Shown here: one piece after another, positions 50,291 to 59,403 of the stretch
Numbering within the stretch: the first letter of the stretch is position 1
Layout of the letters: every line of letters begins with the position of its first letter
Origin: Luteimonas sp. J29
Lineage (GTDB): Bacteria > Pseudomonadota > Gammaproteobacteria > Xanthomonadales > Xanthomonadaceae
Reading direction: 5' to 3'
Length of the DNA: 64,000 nucleotides
NCBI RefSeq assembly: GCF_000472505.1
Contig: NZ_AWZR01000003.1
Coordinates: 62,001 to 126,000, forward strand
Position numbers and translations under genes: made by a program
Notes under the pieces: model-generated
Told to the model about the DNA's origin: nothing
Database searches by the model: none
Seen by the model: only the letters and a program-made list of their open reading frames with translations

Positions 50291-51343
50291 ATGTCCCGCA
50301 CCCACGCCTTCCCGTCCCGTTCGCGCCGCGCCGTCCTGTCCGGCCTGCTGCTCGGCCTGCTCGCTGCCTGCGCCTCGGGCGGGCCTGGGCGCGTGGCCGG
50401 GCCCGTCCCCGCACCGGTGCCGGCGCCCGAACCCCCACCGCCCCCGCCGCGCATCGGCCTGGCCCTGGGTGGCGGCGCGGCCAAGGGCTTCGCCCACATC
50501 GGCGTGATCAAGATGCTCGAGGCCAACGGGATCAAGGCCGACGTGATCGCGGGCACCAGCGCCGGCAGCCTGGTCGGCGCGCTGTACGCCGGCGGCATGG
50601 ATCCGTTCACCCTGCAGGAGCGCGCGATGGCGCTCGACGAATCCAGCCTGCGCGACGTGCGCCTGTTCTCGGGCGGCCTGGTGCAGGGCCAGGCGCTGCA
50701 GGACTACGTCAACCGCGAGCTCGGCGGGCGTCCCATCGAACGCCTCGGCCGTCCGTTCGCCGCCGTCGCCACCCGGCTGGACACCGGCGACCGGGTGGTG
50801 TTCGTGCGCGGCAACACCGGCCAGGCGGTGCGCGCCTCGAGCAGCGTGCCGGGCGTGTTCGAACCGGCGCGCATCGGCAGCCGCAGCTACGTCGACGGCG
50901 GCGTGGTCAGCCCGGTGCCGGTGGACGCGGCGCGCCAGCTGGGCGCCGACATCGTCATCGCCGTGGACATCTCCAGCAAGGCCAGCGGCACCACGCCCAC
51001 GGCGCTGGCCGGGATCGTCAACCAGTCGATCACGATCATGGGCCAGACCCTCGGGCGGCAGGAACTCGAACGCGCCGACGTGGTGATCCGGCCGCGGGTC
51101 AACGACATCGGCCCGGTCAGCTTCGAACAGCGCCACGCCGCGATCCTCGAAGGCGAACGAGCGGCGCTGGCCGCGCTGCCGCAGCTGCGGGCCCGGATCG
51201 AGGCCTTCCAGCGCGAGCGGCTCGACGCCGCCGCACGGCGCCGGGCCGAGGAAGCGGCGGCCGCGCAGCCGGCCGACATCGACTGCGGCGACAGCTGGGT
51301 GCGCCGGCTCAACCCGTTCTCGCGCGAGCGCCCCTGCGGCTGA
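50291..51343 (+). CDS. patatin-like phospholipase, lipoprotein (RssA-like)
   Basis: 350 aa. Lipobox GLLAACASG, a proline-rich linker, then a patatin domain with GGGAAKGFAHIG (oxyanion), GTSAGSLVGALYAGG (nucleophile Ser) and YVDGGVVSPVPVDAA (Asp of the dyad). Likely a membrane-anchored serine lipase or esterase in the envelope. The last 60 residues form a charged tail. Confidence 0.88.
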   Translation: MSRTHAFPSRSRRAVLSGLLLGLLAACASGGPGRVAGPVPAPVPAPEPPPPPPRIGLALGGGAAKGFAHIGVIKMLEANGIKADVIAGTSAGSLVGALYAGGMDPFTLQERAMALDESSLRDVRLFSGGLVQGQALQDYVNRELGGRPIERLGRPFAAVATRLDTGDRVVFVRGNTGQAVRASSSVPGVFEPARIGSRSYVDGGVVSPVPVDAARQLGADIVIAVDISSKASGTTPTALAGIVNQSITIMGQTLGRQELERADVVIRPRVNDIGPVSFEQRHAAILEGERAALAALPQLRARIEAFQRERLDAAARRRAEEAAAAQPADIDCGDSWVRRLNPFSRERPCG

Positions 51344-51353
51344 GCCGCCGCGC

Positions 51354-51367
51354 TTGATCCAGGTCAA
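51354..51367 (+). promoter_or_regulatory. FNR-type box, distal nirK site
   Basis: TTGATCCAGGTCAA; one mismatch to TTGAT-N4-ATCAA. Its centre is exactly 50 bp upstream of the proximal box. Confidence 0.65.
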
Positions 51368-51403
51368 GCAGGACGCATCCGGGCACGATCCGCGCGGTTG
51401 CGA

Positions 51404-51445
51404 TTGACCTCGATCAACGGCAGCGGCGCGGGGGCCCGCGACGAT
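51404..51445 (+). promoter_or_regulatory. FNR-type box and -10 of nirK
   Basis: TTGACCTCGATCAA (51404-51417), then 22 bp, then GACGAT (51440-51445). This matches a class II FNR promoter with the box centred at -41.5 and a start near 51452. Confidence 0.75.
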
Positions 51446-51485
51446 ATCCACGACCCCACCGACGTGGATATCCGAGGACTCCCTC

Positions 51486-52655
51486 ATGAAACTCCTGCAC
51501 GCCAGCCTCCTTGCTTCCGCCCTTGCCCTGGCGATCGGCGCCTCCGCGCCGGCGCCGGCCCACGCGGTCGACGCCCTCGAGCTGGTGAACGCCACCCTCG
51601 ACCAGGCGTCCGACCTCTCCGCCCTGCCCCGGCAGCAGGTCACCCTCAAGCGCCCGCCGTTCGTCCACGACCACGACCAGGTCGCCAAAGGCGGGCCGAA
51701 GGTGGTGCAGTTCACCCTGCCGATCGTCGAGAAGGAGATCGTCGTCGACGGCCAGGGCACGAAGATGCTCGCGATGACCTTCGGCGGCTCGATCCCCGGC
51801 CCGCTGATGGTCGTGCACGAGGGCGACTACGTCGAGCTGACCCTGGTGAACCCCGCCAGCAACTCGATGCCGCACAACATCGACTTCCACGCCGCCACCG
51901 GCGCCCTGGGCGGCGGCGACCTGACGGTGATCCAGCCGGGCGAGGAAGTGACCCTGCGCTGGAAGGCCACGCGCCCCGGCACCTTCGTCTACCACTGCGC
52001 CCCGGGCGGCCCGATGACGCCCTGGCACGTGGTGCAGGGCATGCACGGCACGGTCATGGTGCTGCCGCGCGACGGGCTGAAGGACGGCGACGGCAAGCCG
52101 CTGCGCTACGATCGGGCCTACTACATCGGCGAGACCGAGTTCTACATCCCGCGCGACGCGGACGGCAACTTCAAGTCCTATGGCTCGCACGCCGAGTCGC
52201 TGCCGGACGTGCTCGAGGCGATGCGCGGCCTGGTGCCCTCGCACGTGGTGTTCAACGGCGCGGTCGGTGCGCTGACCGGCGACAACGCGATGACGGCGAA
52301 GGTCGGCGAGACGGTGCTGCTGGTGCACTCGCAGGCCAACCGCGACACGCGCCCGCACCTGATCGGCGGCCACGGCGACTACGTGTGGGAGGAAGGCAAG
52401 TTCGCCAATGCCCCGCTCAGGGACCTGGAGACCTGGTTCATCCGCGGTGGTTCGGCGGGCGCGGCGCTCTACACCTTCCGCCAGCCCGGGCTGCACGTGT
52501 ACCTCAACCACAACCTGATCGAGGCGGTGCTGCTGGGTGCGGCCGCGCACATCAAGGTCGACGGCGACCAGTGGAACCACGACCTGATGACCACGCCCTC
52601 GCCGGTCGGTCCGATCAAGCCCGGCACCGACCTGTCGCTCCCGCTCGATCGCTGA
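51486..52655 (+). CDS. nirK: NirK, copper-containing nitrite reductase
   Basis: 389 aa with Sec signal ([20 protein letters not shown]). Two cupredoxin domains. Type 1 copper ligands: His in MPHNIDFH, Cys in YHCAPGG, His and Met in WHVVQGMHG; type 2 ligands: second His of NIDFH, His of YHC, and His in [10 protein letters not shown]; the catalytic Asp is in NIDFH. Periplasmic reduction of nitrite to NO. GAGGA 7 bp before the ATG is the ribosome site. Preceded by two FNR boxes. Confidence 0.95.
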   Translation: MKLLHASLLASALALAIGASAPAPAHAVDALELVNATLDQASDLSALPRQQVTLKRPPFVHDHDQVAKGGPKVVQFTLPIVEKEIVVDGQGTKMLAMTFGGSIPGPLMVVHEGDYVELTLVNPASNSMPHNIDFHAATGALGGGDLTVIQPGEEVTLRWKATRPGTFVYHCAPGGPMTPWHVVQGMHGTVMVLPRDGLKDGDGKPLRYDRAYYIGETEFYIPRDADGNFKSYGSHAESLPDVLEAMRGLVPSHVVFNGAVGALTGDNAMTAKVGETVLLVHSQANRDTRPHLIGGHGDYVWEEGKFANAPLRDLETWFIRGGSAGAALYTFRQPGLHVYLNHNLIEAVLLGAAAHIKVDGDQWNHDLMTTPSPVGPIKPGTDLSLPLDR

Positions 52656-52682
52656 TCCACGGCGTCCTCTCCAACGCCAGCT

Positions 52683-52716
52683 GGCCACCTCCGCCTCCGC
52701 GGGGGTGGCCTTTTTT
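52683..52716 (+). terminator. nirK terminator
   Basis: GGCCACCTCCGC and GCGGGGGTGGCC pair (one G-T) around a short loop, then TTTTTT, 27 bp after the stop. Confidence 0.88.
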
Positions 52717-53082
52717 CTCCGGAGCCGCGCGTCCTCGCGCGTGTTCCCGCGCCCAAACGGGGACGCGCGCGCGACAGGGTGATGCACAGGGGGGCCTGGT
52801 GCGCACGGGCGCGGAGGCGGGGCGGTGGAGAGGGCGCAGGGATGTCCGGGCGGCCCGGCCCGCCTTCCGGGAGGCGCCGGGGCCGGGGCGACGCCTCGCA
52901 GCGCGCGCAGCCAGGCCATGCGACGCGTGTCGCGTCGGTCACGGCTGAAGCCGCTCCTGCGGGTCGCGGGGCGGAACGGTCCCGCTGGTGGCCCGCTGTG
53001 TGGCACGCGCGACGCGGCAACGCCGCCCCGCAGCTGCCATCATGGGCCCGCGGCAGCCGCCGCGGCACCCCCGGAGACCGCC
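52717..53082. other. spacer between nirK and the pirin gene, with a degenerate REP
   Basis: The rest of the 427-bp gap. It holds only a degenerate copy of the REP element (52938-52960: inverted, with two changes). I see no further gene or promoter motif; frames crossing it lack codon character. Confidence 0.45.
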
Positions 53083-53982
53083 ATGATCGAACTCGTCATC
53101 CGGCAGCGCACCCGCGACCTGGGCAGCTTCGAGGTCGGCCGCGTGCTGCCCTTCGCCAGGCGCCGCATGGTCGGCCCCTACATCTTCTTCGACCGCATGG
53201 GGCCGAAGGACATCGCGCCTGGCCTGCCGCGCGAGGCCGACGTGCGCCCCCACCCGCACATCGGCCTGTCCACCGTCACCTACCTGTTCGAAGGCGAGAT
53301 CACCCACCGCGACAGCGTCGGTTCCGAGCAGCCGGTGCGGCCGGGCGAAGTGAACTGGATGACCGCCGGCCGCGGCATCACCCATTCCGAACGCTTCGAA
53401 CGCCTGCGCGCCGAAGGCGGCCCGATGGACGGCATCCAGGCCTGGGTCGCCCTGCCCACCGAACGCGAGGAAATCGATCCCGGGTTCTGGCACTACCCCG
53501 CCGACGCCCTGCCCGAGTTCACCGAGGCGGGCGCGACCGGGCGCCTGATCGCCGGCCGCCTGCTGGGCCTCGCGTCGCCGGTTCCGATCGATTCGCCGCA
53601 GTTCTACGTGCACTGGCAGCTGGAAGCCGGGACCCGCGTCTCGCTGCCCGCCGAGTACCCCGAGCGCGCGGTGTACGTCGCCCGCGGCGAGGTCGAGATC
53701 GCCGGCCAGCGCGTGGAGACCGGGAGCATGGCGCTGCTGTCGCCGGGCGATGCCGTCACCCTCCACGCCCTGCAGGACGCGGTGCTGATGGCGCTCGGGG
53801 GCGAGCCGGTCGGCCCCCGCTACATCGACTGGAACTTCGTGTCCTCGTCGAAGGAGCGGATCGAGCAGGCACGCGAGGACTGGGCGGCCGGCCGCATGAA
53901 GCTGCCCGACCTGGACGACGCGGAGTTCATCCCGCTGCCGCCCGGGCTTCCCGGCGTGCGCGAACCCGAGCCGATGTCCTGA
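53083..53982 (+). CDS. pirin family protein
   Basis: 299 aa bicupin. The N-terminal metal site is HPHIGLSTVTYLFEGEITHRDS with WMTAGRGITHSER; the second cupin covers FYVHWQLEAGTR through AVLMALGGEPVG. ATG with GGAG at 6 bp. Pirins may be quercetinase-like or redox regulators; function here is open. It ends 23 bp before the channel gene. Confidence 0.88.
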   Translation: MIELVIRQRTRDLGSFEVGRVLPFARRRMVGPYIFFDRMGPKDIAPGLPREADVRPHPHIGLSTVTYLFEGEITHRDSVGSEQPVRPGEVNWMTAGRGITHSERFERLRAEGGPMDGIQAWVALPTEREEIDPGFWHYPADALPEFTEAGATGRLIAGRLLGLASPVPIDSPQFYVHWQLEAGTRVSLPAEYPERAVYVARGEVEIAGQRVETGSMALLSPGDAVTLHALQDAVLMALGGEPVGPRYIDWNFVSSSKERIEQAREDWAAGRMKLPDLDDAEFIPLPPGLPGVREPEPMS

Positions 53983-54004
53983 ACGCGCGCACTCGCGCCA
54001 CGCC

Positions 54005-54625
54005 ATGACCGCCACCTTCGTCGCCCTGATCGACTTCCTCGGCACGTTCGCCTTCGCCATCAGCGGCGGGCTGGTGGCGGTCCGGCACCGGCTGGACCTG
54101 TTCGGCGTGCTGGTGCTGTCGTTCGCCGCCGCCACCGCCGGCGGCATCATCCGCGACGTGCTGCTGGGCCTGGTGCCGGCCTCGGTGGTGGACTGGCGCT
54201 ACCTGGCCGTCTCGGTGGCCGCGGGCCTGGTCACGTTCCGCTGGCACGACCAGGTCGAACGCATGCGCAATCCGGTCCAGGTCTCGGACGCGATCGGGCT
54301 CTCCCTGTTCGCGGTGCTCGGCGCCGGCAAGGCGCTCGGCGCGGGCCTGGGCCCGACCGGCGCGGTCATGCTCGGCATCCTCTCGGGCGTGGGCGGCGGC
54401 ATCGTCCGCGACGTGCTGGTGGCCACGGTACCCAGCGTCCTGCATCGCGAGCTCTATGCGATGGCCGCGTGCGTCGGCGCACTGGTGGTGGTCGCCGGCC
54501 ACGCCCTGTCGCTGCCGGCGGCGCCGGTGGCGGTCGCCGGCGCGGTGGCCTGCTTCGTGCTGCGCTGGCTGGCGATCCGCCGTGGCTGGCGCCTGCCGGT
54601 GCCGCGCATCGACGCGCCGGACTGA
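54005..54625 (+). CDS. TRIC-type trimeric intracellular cation channel (UPF0126)
   Basis: 206 aa with about seven helices in two homologous halves. GTFAFAISGGLVAVRHRLDLFGVLVLSFAAATAGGIIRDVLLG and the repeat VSDAIGLSLFAVLGAGKAL...GILSGVGGGIVRDVL carry the GGG-x-x-RD signature of TRIC channels (YadS/YicG in E. coli). Ion specificity unknown. Confidence 0.9.
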   Translation: MTATFVALIDFLGTFAFAISGGLVAVRHRLDLFGVLVLSFAAATAGGIIRDVLLGLVPASVVDWRYLAVSVAAGLVTFRWHDQVERMRNPVQVSDAIGLSLFAVLGAGKALGAGLGPTGAVMLGILSGVGGGIVRDVLVATVPSVLHRELYAMAACVGALVVVAGHALSLPAAPVAVAGAVACFVLRWLAIRRGWRLPVPRIDAPD

Positions 54626-54628
54626 GCG

Positions 54629-55033
54629 TCAGGCCCAGCACAGCAGGTACAGCGCGCCCAGCGGATGGTGGCTGCGCGCGATGCAGTAGACCTGGGCGAA
54701 CACGAGCAGCGCCGCCACGTAGCAGGCGGCACGCACGCCGCGGGTGCGGCCCCGGCGCAGGGCGAACACGCCCAGCACCACGTAGGCCACGATCAGGGCG
54801 ACCTTCACCGCCAGCCAGCCATTGGCGTACAGCTCGCGCGGCAGGATGGTGAGCAGCATCATCGCCGCGGTCAGCAGCGCGGTGTCGACGGCGTAGCTGA
54901 GGTAGCGGACCGGCGCGGCGTTCGGCCATCCCGCCCCCGTCAGGAGCATCGCCCCACGCAGTGCGAACAGCCCCCCGCTGAACAGGGCCAGGCCGATGTG
55001 GGCGTGCTTGATCTGCGGATAGAACTCGATCAT
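54629..55033 (-). CDS. SirB family membrane protein
   Basis: 134 aa with four helices: FYPQIKHAHIGLALFSGGLFALRG, LSYAVDTALLTAAMMLLTIL, AVKVALIVAYVVLGVFALRRG and CYVAALLVFAQVYCIARSHHP. This fits SirB2-like proteins of unknown activity. It follows nnrS on the same strand, 42 bp downstream. Confidence 0.82.
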   Translation of the reverse strand: MIEFYPQIKHAHIGLALFSGGLFALRGAMLLTGAGWPNAAPVRYLSYAVDTALLTAAMMLLTILPRELYANGWLAVKVALIVAYVVLGVFALRRGRTRGVRAACYVAALLVFAQVYCIARSHHPLGALYLLCWA

Positions 55034-55075
55034 CGATGGACTCGTGGCATCAACGGGGCGCGCGTGACAACGGGA

Positions 55076-56314
55076 TCATCCCGGCTTGCCGTCCGCGCGC
55101 GGCGACAGGTAGATCGTGCCGATGCGCGCCACCCACGGCGCCAGCGCCAGCAGCCACGCCAGCGCCGCCAGCGCCTGCCAGGCCAGCGCGTCGGGCAGCA
55201 CCTCGGCCACGATGCGCAGCACCGCCGCCACCTGGATCCCGACGAAGGCCCACCAGGCCAGCGGGTACATCCGCAGCGGCCGACCGGAGTGTCCCTGGGT
55301 GACGCGGCTCACCATCGCCACGAGCAGGCTGCCGAACACGCCGATGAACAGCGCGTGCGCCGGCGCACGGCCCAGCACGAACGCGCCCGTGGCGAGATAG
55401 GCCAGGCTCTGGGCCGAGAACAGCGCGAAGGTGACCGGCCACCACAGCAGGCCGAGGAACAGCACCGACGCCAGCCCGGGCGCGCGCCCGCGCGGCCACC
55501 AGCGCCACAGGCACACGAGCGACAGGGCCAGCATCGGCAGGTCCACGATCCAGAGCCAGGCATAGGCGTGGGCGACTTCCAGCGCAAGGTGCGCCATTGC
55601 CAGCGCCCAGGCCGCGGCCAGGACCCACATCGGCCGCCACGCCACGTAGCCGGGCACGACGTTCGCGGCGAAGAACGGGAACATCCGGTGCGCGACCGTG
55701 AGGTACACCGGCAGCAGCAGGCCGAAGGTGCCGAGCTTGATCGCGACCAGCACCCACCACGCCGGGCCACCCAGCAGGAAGGCGCCGAAGCACAGCACGC
55801 CGGCCAGCCCCAGCCCCATCGCCGCCAGGCACGAGCGCGCGTGCCAGGTGGTGCCGCGTTCGGACCGCACCAGCCGCGCCAGGATCCAGGTGCCCGCGGA
55901 CCAGCCGGCCACGGTCATGAACAGGCCGACCACCAGCGCCACCTCCAGCCCCAGCGCGCCCAGCAGCATCGCCGCCTGGCCGCCGAACATGCCCACCCCC
56001 ACCGGCACGTAGCGCCAGCGCGGGACGTCGGGCAGGCCCATCCAGCGCGGGAACACGGTGAGCAGGAAGCCGAAGAAGAAGCTCGGCAGGACCTGGTACT
56101 GCATGACGAAGGCATGCAGCCAGCCGGGATACGCGGCGGCATCGGGCACCTGCAGCAGCCCCGGCCAGCGCTGCGCGGCCAGCCACGCCGCCCACCAGGC
56201 CATGGCCAGCAGCAGGTTGCCTGCGCCGATGAAGAACATCAGCCGGTGCGGGGCCGCGGCCAGCAGGCCCGGCGACGGGCGGGATCCAGCGAGCGTGGTC
56301 ATGGCGTCCATCAT
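55076..56314 (-). CDS. nnrS: NnrS family NO-tolerance membrane protein
   Basis: 412 aa with 12 hydrophobic helices; FPFFAANV (in AHRMFPFFAANVVPG), FFFGFLLTVFPRWMG and the late HALFIGVFGSLLVAMVSRVTQGHSGRPL are NnrS signatures. It is a haem/copper-containing membrane protein protecting against NO stress. The first ATGs (56314, 56311) overlap a -10-like GATGAT, so MTTLAG at 56302 is a plausible true start. Confidence 0.9.
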   Translation of the reverse strand: MMDAMTTLAGSRPSPGLLAAAPHRLMFFIGAGNLLLAMAWWAAWLAAQRWPGLLQVPDAAAYPGWLHAFVMQYQVLPSFFFGFLLTVFPRWMGLPDVPRWRYVPVGVGMFGGQAAMLLGALGLEVALVVGLFMTVAGWSAGTWILARLVRSERGTTWHARSCLAAMGLGLAGVLCFGAFLLGGPAWWVLVAIKLGTFGLLLPVYLTVAHRMFPFFAANVVPGYVAWRPMWVLAAAWALAMAHLALEVAHAYAWLWIVDLPMLALSLVCLWRWWPRGRAPGLASVLFLGLLWWPVTFALFSAQSLAYLATGAFVLGRAPAHALFIGVFGSLLVAMVSRVTQGHSGRPLRMYPLAWWAFVGIQVAAVLRIVAEVLPDALAWQALAALAWLLALAPWVARIGTIYLSPRADGKPG

Positions 56315-56351
56315 CGTCCGGCCGGGCGAAGGGGACGTTGACGCAGGTCAA
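56310..56351 (-). promoter_or_regulatory. FNR-type box and -10 of nnrS
   Basis: TTGACCTGCGTCAA on the minus strand (56351-56338; fully palindromic half-sites), 22 bp, then GATGAT (56315-56310). The expected start at about 56303 is next to the ATG at 56302, implying a leaderless message. Confidence 0.7.
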
Positions 56352-56381
56352 GCCGCGGCCGCTTTCCCCCGCACCTGTCCC

Positions 56382-56466
56382 GTAGGAGCGGCTTCAGCCG
56401 CGACCCGGACGCCCCTGCAGTCATCGGCAACTGAAGGGAGCCGGTCGCGGCTGAAGCCGCTCCTAC
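56382..56466. repeat. inverted pair of REP elements
   Basis: GTAGGAGCGGCTTCAGCCGC+GAC at 56382-56404 and its reverse complement at 56444-56466, 39 bp apart, forming a large potential hairpin between nnrS and the small gene upstream of it. Confidence 0.9.
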
Positions 56467-56729
56467 CGCGGGTGCGTGGCGGTTGGATGGGCCACGGGCG
56501 TTCCCGTGGCGTCGACCACCAGCCGCAGGCGCCGCGCGCCGTGGTAGAAGGTCGCGCGATACAGCCCGGCGTCCTCGCCGGTGCCGCGTTCGCACAGCAC
56601 GGTGATCCTGCGCTGCTCCATGAGCTCGCGGAACTCGCCGACCTCCAGCCCCAGCCCGCCGGCCACCAGTGCGGCATCGATTTCCACGTCGGGGTTGAGG
56701 GCGATGTCGATCCGCCGCGCGTCCGTCAT
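56463..56729 (-). CDS. small protein encoded between norB and nnrS (DUF6522-like)
   Basis: 88 aa with an excellent ribosome site (GGAGGTG before ATG). Two halves: IDIALNPDVEIDAALVAGGLGLEVGEFRELM and a strand-rich RITVLCERGTGEDAGLYRATFYHGARRLRLVVD. It resembles small proteins often found next to NO or cytochrome oxidase genes, but I cannot assign a function. Its 3' end touches the REP pair (stop at 56463, REP ends 56466). Confidence 0.75.
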   Translation of the reverse strand: MTDARRIDIALNPDVEIDAALVAGGLGLEVGEFRELMEQRRITVLCERGTGEDAGLYRATFYHGARRLRLVVDATGTPVAHPTATHPR

Positions 56730-56826
56730 GGCAACACCTCCGTCCAGTTGATCCGCGCGGAACGGGTGCACCCCGGCTGCCGTATCCCGGCCGCCGGGGT
56801 GCGCAACCGCGCCGCGCTCCCTGCGC

Positions 56827-59112
56827 CTAGGAACCCGCCCTGGCCAGCGCCGCGTCCGCGGCCGGGAGCGCATCGCGCCTGGGCGCCACCCACAGCCGGA
56901 ACACGAACCAGGCCAGGGCCAGGGCGCCGACGCTGAAGACCGTGTCGGCCGGCACCCGCATCCACACCAGCAGGTCGACGATCGGCTGCTGCATGAATTC
57001 CGCCGAGCGCGCGTACCAGTAGCCGTGCTCGATCGCCGCATCCAGCTGCAGGATGCCCAGCGGCAGCAGGGTGAACAGCGACATGCCGGCCAGGCCGATG
57101 TTGAGCGACCAGAAGCTGGTCTTCAGCAGGCGTTCGTTCCACCGGAGGTCGGGCTTCAGCCCGCGCAGGCAGAACAGCATCAGGCCGATGCCGAGCATCC
57201 CGTACACGCCGAACATCGCGGTGTGGCCATGGTTGGCGGTCAGGTTCAGGCCCTGCATGTAGTACAGCGGCAGCGGCGGGTTGATCAGGAAGCCGAACAG
57301 GCCGGCGCCCACCAGGTTCCAGAACGACACCGCGAGGAAGAACATGATCGGCCACTTGTACTTCGCCATCCACGGCGTGGCCTTGCCCAGCCGGTAGTTG
57401 TGCCAGGCCTCGAAGCCCACGTAGGCCAGCGGCACCACTTCCAGCGCCGAGAAGCTGGCGCCCAGCGCGATCACCGCGGTCGGGGTGCCGGCGAAGTACA
57501 GGTGGTGCAGCGTGCCAAGCACGCCCCCGGCCATGAAGATGATGGTGGCGAACAGCACCGCGATGGTGGCGGAACGCACCTGCAGCAGGCCCAGGCGGGT
57601 GAACAGGAAGGCGATCACCGCCACCGCGAACACCTCGAAGAAGCCTTCCACCCACAGGTGCACGACCCACCAGCGCCAGTACTCGACCATCGACAGGTGG
57701 CTGTGCTCGCCCCACATCAGGCCGGCCGAATAGAACACGCCGATCGCGACCACCGACAGGAACAGCAGGCCCACGATCGAGCGCGACTCCGCGCCCTTGC
57801 GCATCGCCGGCCACAGCGCGCGGCCGACCAGGGTGAGCCACAGCAGCAGGCCGACGAACAGGAACCACTGCCAGAACCGCCCAAGGTCCACGTATTCCCA
57901 GCCCTGGTGGCCGAACCAGAAGTTGTGGGCCAGGCCCAGCTTCTGCATCACCGCCATCCACTGTCCGGCGAAGGAACCGACCACGATCACCAGCAGGCAG
58001 GTCCACAGCACGTTGACGCCCAGGCGCTGGAACTTCGGCTCGTGCCCGGAGATGGCCGGGGCGATGTACAGGCCCATGCCCAGCCATGCGGTGGCGATCC
58101 ACAGCACCGCCAGCTGCGTGTGCCAGGTGCGGGTCAGGGAATACGGCAGGATCTCGGACAGGGCGAAGCCGTAGGCCTCCTGGCCCTCGACCTGGTAGTG
58201 CGCGGTGGTCGCGCCCAGCAGGATCTGCACCAGGAACAGCGCGATCACCACCCAGAAGTACTTCGCGGTGGCGCGCATCGAGGGCGTGACCCGGATCGAG
58301 GCCAGCGGATCGGACTTCGGCAGCACCGGCTGCATCTCCTCGCCGTGGCCGGTGGCGTAGTGCCAGCCGAGCAGGCCGACGCCGGCGATCAGGAACAGCA
58401 CGCTGAACACCGTCCAGATCAGCAGGTTGGACGGCGGGGTGTTGCCGACCAGGGCGTCATGCGGCCAGTTGGCGGTGTAGCTGATCTGCGAACCCGGGCG
58501 CTCGGTCACCGAGGCCCAGGCCGCCCACCAGTAGAACGCGGCGAGCTGGCGGCGGTGCTCCGGGTCCGGCACGGTGTCGTTGCGCATGGCGTAGGCCTCG
58601 CGCAGCTCCGCCGTGGCCGGGTCGTTGGAGAACAGGCTTTCGTAGTGCGCGGAGACCTTCGCCATCGCCGCGGCGCGCTCGGCGTCGACGGTGATGGTGC
58701 CGGTGTCCGCGTCCCAGGTGTTGGGGCGCAGCAGCGCCTGCACGCGCTTGGCGTAGGCGGCCCGGGTTGGCTCGTCCAGCGCCTGGTACGAGTCGACGCC
58801 GTGCTCGCGCGCGGCCCAGGCGTCGAGGATCGCCTCGGCCTCGCGGTGCAGCCAGTCCGCGCCCCAGTCCGGGGCGACGTAGCCGCCGTGGCCCCAGATC
58901 GAACCCAGCTGCTGGCCTCCGATCGACTGCCAGACCTGGCGCCCGGTCTCGATGTCGGCGCGGGTGTAGACCACGGTGCCGTCGGTGGTGACCACCCGTT
59001 CGGGCATCGGGGGCGCCTGGCGGTGGATCTCGCTGCCGATCCACAACAGGGCGGCGAACGAGGCGAACAGCAGGAGCGCCAGTCCTGCCCAGAGCTTGCG
59101 TGTCGAATCCAT
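56827..59112 (-). CDS. norB: NorB, quinol-dependent nitric oxide reductase (qNor)
   Basis: 761 aa. N-terminal helix plus a periplasmic cytochrome c-like domain without haem c ligands (to about 225), then the 12-helix catalytic domain. Haem and Fe-B ligands: TRTWHTQLAVLWIATAWL, WVVHLWVEGFFEVFAV (with Glu residues near the binuclear site), GTLHHLYFAG and LTANHGHTAMFG. It reduces 2 NO to N2O with quinol. GAGG lies 8 bp upstream of the ATG, and an FNR box 58 bp upstream. Confidence 0.95.
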   Translation of the reverse strand: MDSTRKLWAGLALLLFASFAALLWIGSEIHRQAPPMPERVVTTDGTVVYTRADIETGRQVWQSIGGQQLGSIWGHGGYVAPDWGADWLHREAEAILDAWAAREHGVDSYQALDEPTRAAYAKRVQALLRPNTWDADTGTITVDAERAAAMAKVSAHYESLFSNDPATAELREAYAMRNDTVPDPEHRRQLAAFYWWAAWASVTERPGSQISYTANWPHDALVGNTPPSNLLIWTVFSVLFLIAGVGLLGWHYATGHGEEMQPVLPKSDPLASIRVTPSMRATAKYFWVVIALFLVQILLGATTAHYQVEGQEAYGFALSEILPYSLTRTWHTQLAVLWIATAWLGMGLYIAPAISGHEPKFQRLGVNVLWTCLLVIVVGSFAGQWMAVMQKLGLAHNFWFGHQGWEYVDLGRFWQWFLFVGLLLWLTLVGRALWPAMRKGAESRSIVGLLFLSVVAIGVFYSAGLMWGEHSHLSMVEYWRWWVVHLWVEGFFEVFAVAVIAFLFTRLGLLQVRSATIAVLFATIIFMAGGVLGTLHHLYFAGTPTAVIALGASFSALEVVPLAYVGFEAWHNYRLGKATPWMAKYKWPIMFFLAVSFWNLVGAGLFGFLINPPLPLYYMQGLNLTANHGHTAMFGVYGMLGIGLMLFCLRGLKPDLRWNERLLKTSFWSLNIGLAGMSLFTLLPLGILQLDAAIEHGYWYARSAEFMQQPIVDLLVWMRVPADTVFSVGALALAWFVFRLWVAPRRDALPAADAALARAGS

Positions 59113-59403
59113 GGTTCCGGAACCTCATTCAGGGTCCGGCGCATCGTCTTGCGACGCGACGACCCCCACCTTGACCTACGTCAAGCAGGGGTGGATGTCG
59201 TCCGTGCGGCCGGGGGGAAGCGGCGCGGGAGGCCGGCGCCCGGGGCGTTCGCGCGATGGCGGCGCCTCGCATCCGGCGGGACCCGGGCGTGCGGCCATCG
59301 GCCGGGAGCGGGGCGAGGTGCCCCACCCCGGCCCTCCCCGCAGGCGAGGAGGGAGAGATCGGGCTTTCGGGCGAGGCCCGGCGTGGGGAGGAGGACGCGC
59401 GGC
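59113..59403. other. norB upstream region and norB-fnr spacer
   Basis: 291 bp. Apart from the norB FNR box and -10, there is a C/G-rich stretch of CCCCACCCCGGCCCTCCCC type around 59320, common in intergenic DNA of this family. No gene seen. Confidence 0.45.
59143..59184 (-). promoter_or_regulatory. FNR-type box and -10 of norB
   Basis: TTGACGTAGGTCAA on the minus strand (59184-59171, palindromic), 22 bp, then GACGAT (59148-59143), the same hexamer as nirK. Start expected near 59136, leaving a 23-nt leader with GAGG. Confidence 0.75.
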
